Shown one piece after another: positions 53,646-63,576 of a stretch of 64,000 nt of DNA. The DNA is from Hermatobates lingyangjiaoensis. Its lineage: Eukaryota > Arthropoda > Insecta > Hemiptera > Hermatobatidae. The notes beneath the pieces were generated by a model. It ran no database searches and had not been told where the DNA came from. It worked only from the letters and a program-made list of their open reading frames with translations. Location: assembly GCA_026182355.1 (NCBI GenBank), contig JAPFBL010000586.1:47501-111500 (forward strand), read 5' to 3'. Positions within the stretch are counted from its first letter, which is position 1. Every line of letters starts with the position of its first letter. The position numbers and the translations under genes are program-made.

Positions 53646-54157
53646 GGCCCCGGTATATAAATGACTCTTATTTTTTTCTTATTTAGGAAGAGCGTAAGTC
53701 TTCATTTTCCTAAATTTTCGAAACCAATTTAGTGAAAAAAAAACAAATTTTTTGCAATTCCCTACCATTTAGTAATTTTATTAAAAAAACATTTTGTCTT
53801 GTTAAAAACACACCTCTGTCACAGAATATTCAAGGAATCATATTGAATAAAATTCTTTTAAAATAGTTTTTTAAAAAAAAAAGTTACATCATAAATTTTA
53901 ATTAAACAAAATTCTGTGAGTAGAAAAATGTAAATGAATAAAAATTTTATTAAACATTTTTTTTTAAAACTATTGTACGTTGAAATGAGATTTAATAGAC
54001 TTCGTGAATGGTTTTCTTACTTTAATTTTTTTCTTAATTATAAAACTTATTATAAAACTTTAATAAGTTAAAGAAAAAAAATTGTTCCGATCGTTGTATT
54101 TTACATTACTTTATTTAGTTTGTAAATAAATGAAATGAACGACATATATTATATGTC

Positions 54158-54315
54158 ATTGTAGGGTAAAAATCTAATGAAATGTGTCTCCACATATAAA
54201 AATTTTAATGATATAAACATCGCGTTTCGAACACTACGTGTTCGAAACGCGTTGTTTATATCATTAAAATTGTTATATGTGGAGACCATTTCATTAGATT
54301 TTTACCCTATAATGA
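54158..54315. mobile_element. Minimal palindrome fused inside a hammerhead stem
   Basis: Two 77-bp arms (54158-54234, 54238-54315) of the GAACAC-stem family meet with only TAC between them, exactly at the loop of stem II, so CGAACAC/GTGTTCG is both the palindrome centre and the ribozyme-like stem. Neither arm has the CTGAGGA half. A poly-G run follows at 54356-54376. Confidence 0.75.
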
Positions 54316-54379
54316 GTAAATACCACATAATAACTGATTGCACTATGGAGTATTTGGGGGGGGGGGGGGGGGGGGGTGG

Positions 54380-55635
54380 CGTGGTACAGGAAGAAACACA
54401 TCTGGAAAGCTTTATAATTAAATAATACATTAAGCTATATGATTAGATACATTAATCCGGTCAGAGTTCATGTCCATAGACATCTGGCGTCCGGACAGAT
54501 CCAATTTGCTTAACTATGCCTTGAATTAAAAAAAATTGTCCTGTCCATATAGCCCATGACTTATATTGGATAAGTTTTTCAAAATGATACTTAATTAGGG
54601 TACTTTATACTAAACTTTTATGAACATCAAGACTAATTTCTTTGAATCATCTCATTTTATAAAATGAGTGCTTTAAAATAACATGATAAAACTAAGTACT
54701 TGAATATTTTTCTCTCCTAATTTATGTTATTTATTTATGTTGCTTTTTACCCAAATAAAGAAAAACTTTTACTCATTTATAATTTATTTTAGAAAATATA
54801 TTGACGATTTTTAACAATTTCTGATGACGTAAGGAATAATTCATCGTGAGATAAGCTCTTTTCATCTCACATTAATGTGAGATGTTTTCTTCCTTTTTAT
54901 TCAGTTTTTTCTCCTGAATCATGTTTATACCGTTTTTTTTTTTTTCATTTTAAAAGATAAAATTATAGCTACAAAAGTAATAAGAGGTAACTTAATAACA
55001 AGCTTATAAGCCTTATTGAACTTTAGGAGTTATTTTCGAAGTTGGACATTGATGGAAATATCAAATATATTTTATTAAAATTGTTTATATTATTATTTAT
55101 CCCCGATAGAAACAGTGGGTTTGTCAAATGGTATATAGTGATTATATCAGTCAAATTTTTGATGAAAAACACTTTAAAAATATTTTTCACTTAAATCCCA
55201 AGATGTTATAGCTTTAGAAACAAAAAAAAAAACCAAAGTTTTCTATTATGCTCATCAAGACGAATAAGGAAAAATCTAATTGACTTGCTTCAATTAAGTT
55301 TTAATGACTTAAACTTGGCGACTTTAAAATAGCCCTATAAGAGAAAGTCATTTAAAGTGTTGAAGTTGGAAACAATTGACTTATAGTTAGCTGTTAATTT
55401 CACCAAGAGGACTAAAGTTCACAAGAATCAAACACTGTTTAGTGCAATTATTTTTTTTTTTACTCGAGTAATTTACATTAAAAGCTTCTTAAAAGTCAAT
55501 AAATAAAATCTTTTAGGTTTAGAATGCGTTGATAAAATATCTAATAACTGATAAATGTAAATCGTTATTTTTTTATTTTTTGTTTATTATCGATTGAAAG
55601 TTAAAATTTATCAATCTTGAACAAGTTTAAGGTAA
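54380..55635. other. Kinase intron, AT-rich, no gene seen
   Basis: Over 1.2 kb with no repeats or frames recognised; the largest stretch in the second half free of Penelope-like ends. Confidence 0.55.
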
Positions 55636-55639
55636 ATAT

Positions 55640-56040
55640 TTTAAGGCTAGGTTAGGCTGCAGTGGCAGTCATACAAGGGAATTTACATATGCTGAACTTT
55701 GACCCTTTGTGATACCTCTTTTGATATTAGAAGTGTACCCAGCTTTTCAGCCATATCATTGTATAATAGCAGCACAGATTGATGCCTTTTTAACGTGAAA
55801 GCTCTTTCGCCGCATCTCGGGAGCACCAAGCTCTATCCGAGGATAGGGCAACCAGTCTCCGAGATACGCCCGAGGTGGACCACGCGGAGGCGAGCTTCCA
55901 CGACCCTTTGTGATACCACACAAAGATGATAGATTCTATATTGGGAGTCCTAAATTTTGCCTAACTCAAGTGTATTATGAATAGGGCATCTTGAAACGAG
56001 TACCTGACATCATATAGGCTCGGGACAGACGGCTTAAAGT
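55640..56040 (-). mobile_element. SINE (minus strand) interrupted by a 185-bp insertion
   Basis: GGCTAGGTTAGGCTGCAGTG tail complement starts it and ATATAGGCTCGGGACAGACGG ends it. The word GACCCTTTGTGATACC is duplicated at 55701-55716 and 55902-55917, flanking foreign sequence. Confidence 0.8.
55717..55901. mobile_element. Small retroposon-like insert with 16-bp target duplication
   Basis: 185 bp with a GC-rich part (CGAGGATAGGGCAACCAGTC, CGGAGGCGAGCTTCC) and an AT-rich start. Target duplications of 16 bp are typical of LINE-mediated insertion. TGGACCTCGCGGAGGCG at about 53368 looks like a second fragment. I do not recognise an RNA gene in it. Confidence 0.6.
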
Positions 56041-56125
56041 CCTCCCACGAGTTCAACGACTCCTACGTCGACGGACCTCGATGTTATCGTTTAGTTTTTA
56101 GTCTTGACTAGTTACTATTAGTGAG

Positions 56126-56345
56126 GGGTCAGGCTAGCTTAGTGATTACGTGCTCGCCTCTGAACTGATAGGACCGGGGTTCGATCCCCACCTGGCCCTC
56201 GATTTATTCACGCGGGAGCTGAATAAATCTGTGTACGTCGTCTCTTGGAGAGGATGTTAAGCTGTTGGTCCCTTAGCCTATAAGATGTCAGGTACTCGTT
56301 AAAGATCCCTACTCTAAATACACTTGAGTTAGGCAAAGCTCCCTA
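56126..56345 (+). mobile_element. SINE copy
   Basis: GGTCAGGCTAGCTTAGTG head, GGGGTTCGATCCCCACC, body to GAGTTAGGCAAAGC; the tail is replaced by a CT-rich tract. Confidence 0.85.
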
Positions 56346-56580
56346 CCCCTCTCTCTCTCTCTTATTTTATCTCTCCGTCTTTTCTCCCTCTCTTTCCCTC
56401 TACCGTCTCTATCCCTCTTCTCCCTCCCTCTCTCTTACCTGTATCTCCTATCTCTCTCTCTCTCTTATCATATATCTCCCTCTCTCTCCCTTCCTCTATT
56501 TCTATATATCTCCCTCTCTATCTCTTCTCTCTCTTACTATATATCTTCTCTCTCTCTCTCTCTCACTATTCATTTTCATG
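56346..56580. repeat. CT-rich low-complexity
   Basis: CTCTCTC and TCTCCCT runs, complementary in composition to the GA-rich satellite at the window start. Confidence 0.9.
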
Positions 56581-56968
56581 TACTATTCTAGATCATGTAC
56601 TTACATCACCTACTCATACCATGTACTTAGATAATATACTTATATCATGTACTTCGATCTAGTAAGTCCACTCATGTAATTAAATCACAATGTAAAACTA
56701 AAAAAAGAAACTATTAGGTTGTAAAAAAATAATATCAAAGACTGAGTCATCAAATAGTGTTGTTCCAATGCTTTGCAGAAATAACATTTGCATTGCAAAT
56801 GGAATCCATTACTGTAAATGTTTATCTGTTGCCTCTGTTTTAGTCTCAAAGCCTTTTGAAAATATTTATTATTGAACCTTTTAGAGATTTTAGAGTATTT
56901 ATATTGTTGAGTTCACTGGATGATGTAACTGGCTCATAGGTTATATGTTCTATATATACAAATATAAA
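56581..56968. other. No gene seen
   Basis: Small repeats of 'catgtactta' at 56575-56660; otherwise unremarkable. Confidence 0.45.
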
Positions 56969-56969
56969 A

Positions 56970-57200
56970 AGCTTTCACATAAACACGTGAAATAACAATC
57001 AATGATCAAACCACAATAAGAAATGGGAAAACAAGACTAAGATCTTTCAACCGTAACAAGCGGTCTTCGCCAGAGTCAAAAACCCAACCCAGAGTCAAAA
57101 AAATCAGTTGGGTTTTTGACTCTGACGAAGACCGCTTGTTACGGTTGAAAGATCTTAGTCTTGTTTTCCCATTTCTTATTGTGGTTTGATCATTGATATA
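56970..57200. mobile_element. Inverted ACCG-stem Penelope-like ends
   Basis: Arms CACGTGAAATAACAATCAATG...GATCTTTCAACCG / complement; plus motif 57122-57152 (CTGACGA, A, GACCG, CTTGTTA, CGGTT, GAAAGATC); the minus core reads CTGGCGA (one change). Confidence 0.8.
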
Positions 57201-57305
57201 CAAATATATATGAATATTGTGGTTTCAGAGGCATTTTTTCACTATGAAAAGTTTATAAGGAGCGTATCGCGGGTATACCTCCCTTATGAATTCACATTTG
57301 AAATA

Positions 57306-58584
57306 TAGGGTGGAAAAAAAAAAAAAAAAAAAACGGGCCCCGTGTACACTTTATGGAGTGAGCTCCAGACCGTCTAGCCGTCGCTCATGAGCAAGTTCTG
57401 GTTCCAGCAAGACGGAGCAAGTACTTATACCTCAAACCTGACCTGAGATTGTCTGAAAGAGAACTTCGGAGGCTGGGGCCCCGAATACACTTTATGGAGT
57501 GAGCTCCAGATCCTCTACCCGTCGCTCATGAGCAAGTTCTGGTTCCAGCAAGACGGAGCAAGTACTTACACCTCAAACCTGACCTGAGATTGACTGAAAG
57601 GGAACTTCGGAGGCCGGGGCCCGGTGTACACTTTATGGAGTAAGCTCCAGACCGTCTAGCCGTCGCTCATGAGCAAGTTCTAGTTCCAGCAAGACGGAGC
57701 AAGTACTTACACCTCAAACCTGACCCGATATTGGCTGAATGAGAACTTCGGAGGCCGGGGCCCCGAATACACTTTATGGAGTGAGCTCCAGATCCTCTAC
57801 CCGTCGCTCATGAGGAAGTTCTGGTTCCAGCAAGACGGAGCAAGTACTTACACCTCAAACCTGACCTGAGATTGACTGAAAGAGAACTTCGGAGGCCGGG
57901 GCCCCGTGTACACTTTATGGAGTGAGCTCCAGACCCTCTACCCGTCGCTCATGAGGAAGTTCTGGTTCCAGCAAGACGGAGCAAGTACTTACACCTCAAA
58001 CCTGACCCGAGGTTGACTGAAAGAGAACTTCGGAGGCCGGGGCCCCTTGTAGACTTTATGGAGTGAGCTCCAGACCCTCTACCCGTCGCTCATGAGCAAG
58101 TTCTGGTTCCAGCTAGATGGAGCAAGTTCTCACATCTCAAGCCTCTTATGAGATTGACTGAAAGAGAACTTCGGAGGCCGAGTGATCAGTCTCAAGACTG
58201 ATGTTGAGTGAGCACCCCATAGCTTGGACCTAAGCCCCCCAAATTTTTTTCTTTGGGGTTTATCTTAAGGACAGAGTCTATGCAAGGAAACCCTGAACCA
58301 TCACGGAACGTTTTTGAGTTACAGATGAGAGCCATTACCAATTCAATCTGTAAGAACGTCATGGACAATTCGTGCTGCGCCTCAAGAAATGCACGGAGCT
58401 AAATAGAGGCCATCTAGAACACATGCTGTAAAACGGAGAAAAAAAAGGCCAAAGACCCTAGTATTTTGATGTGATGTTTCGAATATAATAAACTACTTAT
58501 GAACAAAGTTTTATTTCATTCGGACAAAACACTAAAAAACGGGGTCTAATTAGAATTGGGGCCCGTTTTTCTTGGGTCACCCTG
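57306..58584 (+). mobile_element. Tc1/mariner-superfamily relic with internal satellite
   Basis: Ends TAGGGTGG...AACGGGCCCC (57306) and GGGCCCGTTTTTCTTGGG...CACCCTG (58584) are inverted, flanked by TA at 57304-57305 and 58585-58586. The coding remains are WFQQDGA repeated in the array and, after 58150, words like FFFGVYLKDRVYARKP and NRGHLEHML, as in transposases with a WFQQDGA motif. The N-terminal half is missing. Confidence 0.85.
57346..58190 (+). repeat. 141-bp satellite made from a transposase segment
   Basis: ACACTTTATGGAGTGAGCTCC recurs at 57346, 57487, 57628, 57769, 57910 and 58051, exactly 141 bp (47 codons) apart. Each unit encodes FWFQQDGASTYTSNLT and shares the same internal stops (TGA, TGA), so it was a pseudogene before amplification. 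Confidence 0.93.
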
Positions 58585-58589
58585 TATTA

Positions 58590-58844
58590 TCAGGTATGTT
58601 CCATGAGCTTTCATTGGCTAATGAACTTCTTCAGGTTACATTAGTTTAAGTACAGTGGCCATTTCATAGGTCATTGGCTCTTTTAGATTCCACAAAAATG
58701 AACATATACTAAAACATACTTTATATCATGTAAAGTATGTTTAATAATATTACTATAACCTCTATAATATTAACAATAGTAACATATTGTCATCTATATT
58801 TATTTTATGTATTTGTTGTTATTAATTACCCAAACTAATAGTCA
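58590..58844. other. Kinase intron, no gene seen
   Basis: AT-rich. Confidence 0.4.
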
Positions 58845-59195
58845 TGTGGGTGGTGAATAAATCTGAGTACGTCGTCCCTCGGAGAGGACGTTAAGTCTGT
58901 TTTGATCTTTGCATTCCTCGGTATTTTGGTGTCATAACCGCTTAGTCAAGCCAGGCCGTCTTTTTGACAAGTTACTTTTTAACCACCTACTGAACTGGTA
59001 AGTCCAGGGTTCGATACCCACCTGACCCTCTATTTATTCACGCGAGAGCTGAATAAATCTGTGTACGACGTCTCTTGGAGAGGACGTTAAGCTGTTGGTC
59101 CCTTAGCCTATACGATGTCTGGTACTCGTTAAACATCCCCTACTCGAAATGCACTTGAGTTAGGCAAAATGTAGGACTCCGAATGTAGAATCTAT
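58845..59195 (+). mobile_element. Chimeric SINE copies (plus)
   Basis: GTGGTGAATAAATCTGAGTACG body fragment, then the complement of the extra module (CTTAGTCAAGCCAGGCCG), then TCCAGGGTTCGATACCC head and full body to GAGTTAGGCAAAATG. The module again sits at GGACGTTAAG. Confidence 0.7.
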
Positions 59196-59264
59196 AGAAT
59201 CTCCGATCAAACAGAAAGCCGATAAACGGGGGAACGATTTAAACAATAATAAATAAAAAAGAAA

Positions 59265-59600
59265 TATAGTAGCTCCGAGGGATGACGTGCTTAGATTCAT
59301 CCCACAGAAGGCTTGAGTGGGAATTGAACCCAGGACCTATCAGTCTAGAGGCGAGCGTATTACAACTGGGCTAACCTCCTCCCCAAGTTAAGTTGCAGTG
59401 GCAATCTTACGTGAGAGAACATAAAAAAGGTCCGAACATTGGGCCCTTTTTATTATAGCATAATACAATGAAGAATGATTCTACATTGAGACTCATAAAT
59501 ATTGCCTAACTCAAATGTATTTAGATCAGGGGGATCTTTAACGTGTGCCTCACATTGTACAGGCTTAAGACCTACGGCTTTACGTCCTCTCTGAGGGACG
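59265..59600 (-). mobile_element. SINE (minus), partly rearranged
   Basis: Head and B box at 59310-59385 (GGGAATTGAACCCAGG, GGGCTAACCTCC) are followed, not preceded, by a second minus body/tail (GTTAAGTTGCAGTGGC ... GTACAGGCTTAAGACC), i.e. two adjacent fragments. Confidence 0.7.
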
Positions 59601-59880
59601 TTTAAAGTAAATTTCATTTAATAATAATCTTGTAATGGTCATACTGTTCAACTTTGATCAACTTCATATTGTGAATGGAGGCAAACAATAGACTTTTGTT
59701 TCTCAAAATCTTTTAAAGATTTTTTTTTGATATTTCAACCAGTTGATTGAAGAGCCTGTGCGATTCTTCAGACTGACAAAATAACATACAAACACTCAAC
59801 TTTGTTACTATATTATATCAACTAACATAACTTCTTGTGGTAAATTTCTTCTTTTTTTTTCAATTTATTTAAGTAATACA
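59601..59880. other. Kinase intron, no gene seen
   Basis: AT-rich. Confidence 0.35.
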
Positions 59881-59884
59881 CCCC

Positions 59885-60425
59885 TAGTGGCACCGTGCAG
59901 CTATCCATAGGTTGCATTGGTATATGCCACAGGTTTCTTGAACCAGGGGTTATTTAAGGCCACTGACCTTACCTGTAGCTGAAGAGGTTCAGTAGGATCT
60001 TTGGTCCGGTGTTTGATCCGAAAGTCTTAAAATAAGTCAGTACTAGGGATAGTGGGGGCCCATGGAGGGCTTCTCTCTCCATCCCGCCAACTGAAGTTGG
60101 ACTTGTAGTGACTGTAGATTGTCACCCATGTTGGGTAGACCTTGTGTGAGAAGCAGTAACTTTTCGGGAGGATACCTGCTTAACATCAAGGGGAGCTAGA
60201 TATCCCAAACCCCTACGAGTGGGAACGGGCCTAAAACTCAGCTGATTCGACTAGACAACTAGTACTTGGCTGGTAAGGTCGGCTGTTGATGATCAGAGTC
60301 AGGTCGGGGACGATCACATATACCCCAAAGAGCTGATTATTAGTCAGTACAGTGACGTTCCGCCAATGGGAGACCTTGGAGTCTCTCCTTTCAACCTTTA
60401 CAAGTGTCGTTTAGCCAACAAGCGA
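59885..60425 (-). repeat. Inverted relative of the 21-22.7 kb repeat
   Basis: AAGGCCACTGACCTTACCTG, CAGTAGGATCTTTGGTCCGG and TCCGAAAGTCTTAAAATAAG are the reverse complement of the unit end at 22180-22275, and GGCCCATGGAGG.. GTGTGAGAAGCAG matches the Leu-rich block near 22060 in complement. Confidence 0.6.
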
Positions 60426-60499
60426 TTTGCGATCTTTCTATATGAGTCCTTTCTTTTGTCCTATGACTTCCCAAAATGACGCAACGACGGAGTTTTGAT

Positions 60500-60690
60500 T
60501 ACCTAATTGCGTAAGCGCTATTAACTGTTACTTGTGTTTTTTCGCTTTACATAAGGCATAACTTTTATAATTTTTGTTGATGTAGATCGTGGAAACATTC
60601 CTTGAGCACTTCACGAAGTCTGTCTTGTTTGTCGAATTCATTAGGAAATGGTCTATTACTCGCGAAGGGCTCCGAATGAAAGAAACATCA
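60500..60690 (+). repeat. Segment duplicated at 61985-62170
   Basis: CTATTAACTGTTACTTGTG, GGCATAACTTTTATAATTTT, GATCGTGGAAAC, TTTGTCGAATTCATTAGG recur with about 80% identity at 61999-62135. Both strands stay open across the GTCGTGGAAGC...AAATGG part: minus PFPNEFDKQDRLREVLKE versus PFLHEFDKEDKLCEVRKE. Conserved residues in that frame hint at an old coding sequence, but no family is recognised. Confidence 0.55.
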
Positions 60691-60910
60691 ACCTATTTCG
60701 CTTTATCATCAACGTATTTTGCTTTCAAGAGGGCACTTCCCTCTTGGAGACTGACGACTGAGTTCACATGAAAACTATGATATTGTTCCTAAACTAGTAG
60801 GGCAGTGAAACCCACAATCAATTTAAATAAGGTTAACACGTTTGTTTTTCAAAGAATGTCTTGAATAATAATAAGTTTTTTTTTTATGTTATAAATTAAA
60901 ATGAGCTTAC

Positions 60911-61092
60911 CCCTTTGGATGACAAGTACTGCATTCCCTTGGCCACTTGGTAACAGAAGGAAGTTAGCTGGTGAGAAGTGAGTTTGTCGCTTCTCCCGTG
61001 AAGGTTGTTATAGCTACGCTCAGCTCGACTGTTGCGAAGTAGACTCTGCAGTTTGCCTTTGCTCAGGAACTCCATGATAACGAAGACAGGAT
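60911..61092 (-). CDS. Cad96Ca: Receptor tyrosine kinase, hinge/alpha-D exon
   Basis: Acceptor ATATGTTATTAG before 61092, donor GGG|GTAAGC after 60911; 182 bp, entering in phase 1 or 2 (first two bases complete an Asp codon) and leaving in phase 0. Reads DPVFVIMEFLSKGKLQSLLR, AERSYNNLHGRSDKL and TSFCYQVAKGMQYLSSKG. This is the hinge (VIMEF), helix D and helix E leading into [10 protein letters not shown] of the next exon, 13.1 kb downstream. GKLQSLLR followed by an Arg/His-rich insert is characteristic of Cad96Ca. Upstream exons (N-lobe, membrane span, ectodomain) were not found before the window end. Confidence 0.92.
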
Positions 61093-61945
61093 CTAATAAC
61101 ATATAAATATCAATCAAAACCGAGTTTCAAAACAATCTATAGCAACGCAAGTGAAGATTGTTATAGCTTTGCTCAACCCGACTGCATGATACAGGATCTA
61201 ATAACATATAGCTATCAATTAAAACTGAGTTTCAAAACAATCTATAGCAACGTAAGTGAAGATTGTTATAGCTACGCTCAGCCCTACTGTTGCGAAGTAA
61301 ACTCTGCAGTTTGCCTTTGCTTAGTAACTCCATGATAACGAAGACAGGATCTAATAACATATAGAAATCAATCAAAACTGAGTTTCAAAACAATCTATAG
61401 CAAAGCATTTGAAGATTGTTATAGTTTTTCTCAGCCCGACTGTTGCCAAGAGTTTCAAAACAATCTATAGCAACGCAAGTGACGATTGTTATAGTTTCGC
61501 TCAACCCGACTGTTGCGAAGTAAACTCTGCAGTTTGCCTTTGCTCAGGAACTCCATGATAACGAATACAGGATCTAATAACATATATCAATCAATTAAAA
61601 GTGAGTTTCAAAACAATCTATAGCAACGCATGTGATTATTGTTATAGCTTCGCTCAACCCGACTGTTGTGAAATAAACTCTGCAGTTTGCCTTTGCTCAG
61701 GAACTCCATGATAACGACTACAGGAACTAATAACATATAGCAATCAATCAAAACTGAGTTTCAAAACAATCTATAGCAACGCAAGTGAAGATTGTTATAG
61801 CTTCGCTCAGCCCAACTGATCCGAAGTAAACTCTGGAGTTTGCCTTTGCTCAGGAACTCCATGATAACGAATACAGGATCTAATAACATATAGCAATCAA
61901 TCAAAACTGAGTTTCAAACCAATCTATAGCAAAGCAAGTAAAGAT
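60999..61945 (-). repeat. Tandem array copied from kinase exon/intron border (153-bp unit)
   Basis: The first unit (60999-61149) is the genuine exon start plus its 3' splice site and 55 bp of intron. Six more units follow at about 61151, 61256, 61409, 61480, 61633 and 61786 (two are shortened), then a partial one. Each full unit carries AGTTTGCCTTTGCTCAG, the ATCTAATAACATAT acceptor and GAGTTTCAAAACAATCTATAG. On the minus strand each still reads DPVFVIMEFLSKGKLQSLL after an AG acceptor, so these are decoy partial exons. Confidence 0.92.
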
Positions 61946-61984
61946 TGTTATAGCTGACTCCTTCCTTAACATGCCTATTATTTG

Positions 61985-62335
61985 CTATTTCCCAACTCCC
62001 TATTAACTGTTACTTTTGGTTTTTCGGTTTACATAGGGCATAACTTTTGTAACTTTTACTGATATAGGTCGTGGAAGCCCTCCTTGCGCACTTCACAGAG
62101 TTTGTCTTCTTTGTCGAATTCATGAAGAAATGGTTTATTACTCACGACGTGACCAATGGGCTCCAAAAAAAAAACATCATCCTATTTTGCTTTATCATGC
62201 ATGATATAAGCGAAGTTGTCCTTTTAATGTTTTCTTGGGGGCGGAACTTTTCGCACAATTATTTGAGCATACATTTAAGTAAAGGGTGTTTAATTTGAAC
62301 CTGGAGAACTGACTGAGTTCTGATAAACGTTAATT
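61985..62335 (+). repeat. Second copy of the 60500 segment, then unrecognised DNA
   Basis: 61999-62170 matches 60505-60690; the remainder to 62335 has no signature. Confidence 0.5.
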
Positions 62336-62344
62336 TTGTATATA

Positions 62345-62520
62345 TATATATAGTCGCCGCCGTGTCTTCCTGCGGGACTCTTCGCTCTTCACACCTCCTG
62401 ATGACGACGATGGTCGAAATATCGATGTGAGTTATGTCTGTGTCTTTCTGTGTGTTTTCTTCGTTTTGAATTTATTTTACTTAAAAAAGTTCACTGGACC
62501 GTTTCTTTTAATTGTATATA
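62345..62520 (+). mobile_element. Solo Penelope-like end (GIY-YIG family)
   Basis: TCTTCCTGCGGGACTCTTC, motif 62398-62433, GTGTGTTTTCTTCGTTTTG, GGACCGTTTCTTTTAATTG and TA runs on both sides. Confidence 0.8.
62398..62433 (+). ncRNA. Hammerhead-like motif, full consensus core
   Basis: CTGATGA 62398-62404, C, GAC, GATG, GTC, GAAATATCG, ATGTGAGT. Confidence 0.6.
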
Positions 62521-62609
62521 TATATATATCAAATCATATCTATATATATCATATCATATATATATAAATCATATATAAATATATAATATATAAATCATAT
62601 CATATATAT

Positions 62610-62915
62610 ATATATATATATGATCAAACTACAATATGAAATGGGAAAACAAGTTTAAGATTTTTCAACTGTAACCAGCGGTCTTCGTCAGAGTCAAAAA
62701 CCCAACTGAAACACTAGATGCAGAAAACATCTCTGGTGAGGGGTTGAAAAGAGTGGGCGGGAACCCCTCACCAGAGATGTTTTCTGTATCTAGTGTTTCA
62801 GTTGGGTTTTTGACTCTGACGAAGACCGTTTGTTATAGTTCAAAGATCTTAGAATTGTTTTCCCATTTCATATTGTGGTTTGATCATTGATTGTTATTTC
62901 ACGTGTTTATGTGAA

Positions 62916-62959
<44 letters not shown>

Positions 62960-62960
62960 A
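62610..62960. mobile_element. Inverted ACCG-stem Penelope-like ends and (TA)n
   Basis: Arms CAATATGAAATGGGAAAAC..; motifs minus 62662-62691 and plus 62816-62846; arms extend inward through CACTAGATGCAG and CCCCTCACCAGAGATG, centre near 62755. (TA)n 62920-62956. Confidence 0.8.
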
Positions 62961-63170
62961 AATTCGTGGGTGGGGGAGGTCCTCCACCTTCTTGAGGACT
63001 CCCTTCCTCCCACACTTCACAACCCCACAACAGATAATTCTACATTTTTGGCATCAGTTGAGATTTGACTCTGACGATGATCATTTCTTGCGATTAAAAG
63101 TTCTTATTCTATCTTCAGATTTTTTTCATTGTGGTTTAAACGTTGATATTCTTTTATCTATAATGGAAAA
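62961..63170 (+). mobile_element. Decayed ACCG-stem Penelope-like end
   Basis: GCATCAGTTGAGATTTGACTC, TGACGATGATCATTTC...GATTAAAAGTTC, TTTTTCATTGTGGTTTAAAC matches the family outline with the stem mostly lost. Confidence 0.5.
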
Positions 63171-63334
63171 AATATATATATAATTAAATAGATATAATTG
63201 GTAATATTGTAATTGGCTTTATCAATAATACTTTATTTATTTCAATCAGTAGTTTCTAACCTTTTTATAATGCCGACTTCATTTTATCATTATCATATTT
63301 TTTGCAACCTCACTGGGAACCACTGATTTAATTA

Positions 63335-63565
63335 ATTATTCTAAATTGTAAGAAACATCCACACGGACAATATAACTTTAAACAACATAAAACAGAACAC
63401 AGAAAAAAGATAAAATACCCACTTACTAAAATCAATATTTCAAACTGTTGTTGTTTGGCATCAGGAGAAAACTAAAAGAGATCTCTCTCTCACTTTGTCC
63501 TCTCTTCTAGTCGTCTCCTGATGACGAACAACAGTTTAAAACATATTGAATTCTGTAAGTGTGCT
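63335..63565. mobile_element. Inverted GAAC-stem Penelope-like ends, decayed
   Basis: Left minus AATATTTCAAACTGTTG...GGCATCAGGAG and right plus CTCCTGATGACGAACAACAG + TTTAAAACAT, followed by TCTGTAAGTGTGC. Mutations disrupt GAAA on the right. Confidence 0.6.
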
Positions 63566-63576
63566 TATTATTCTTT

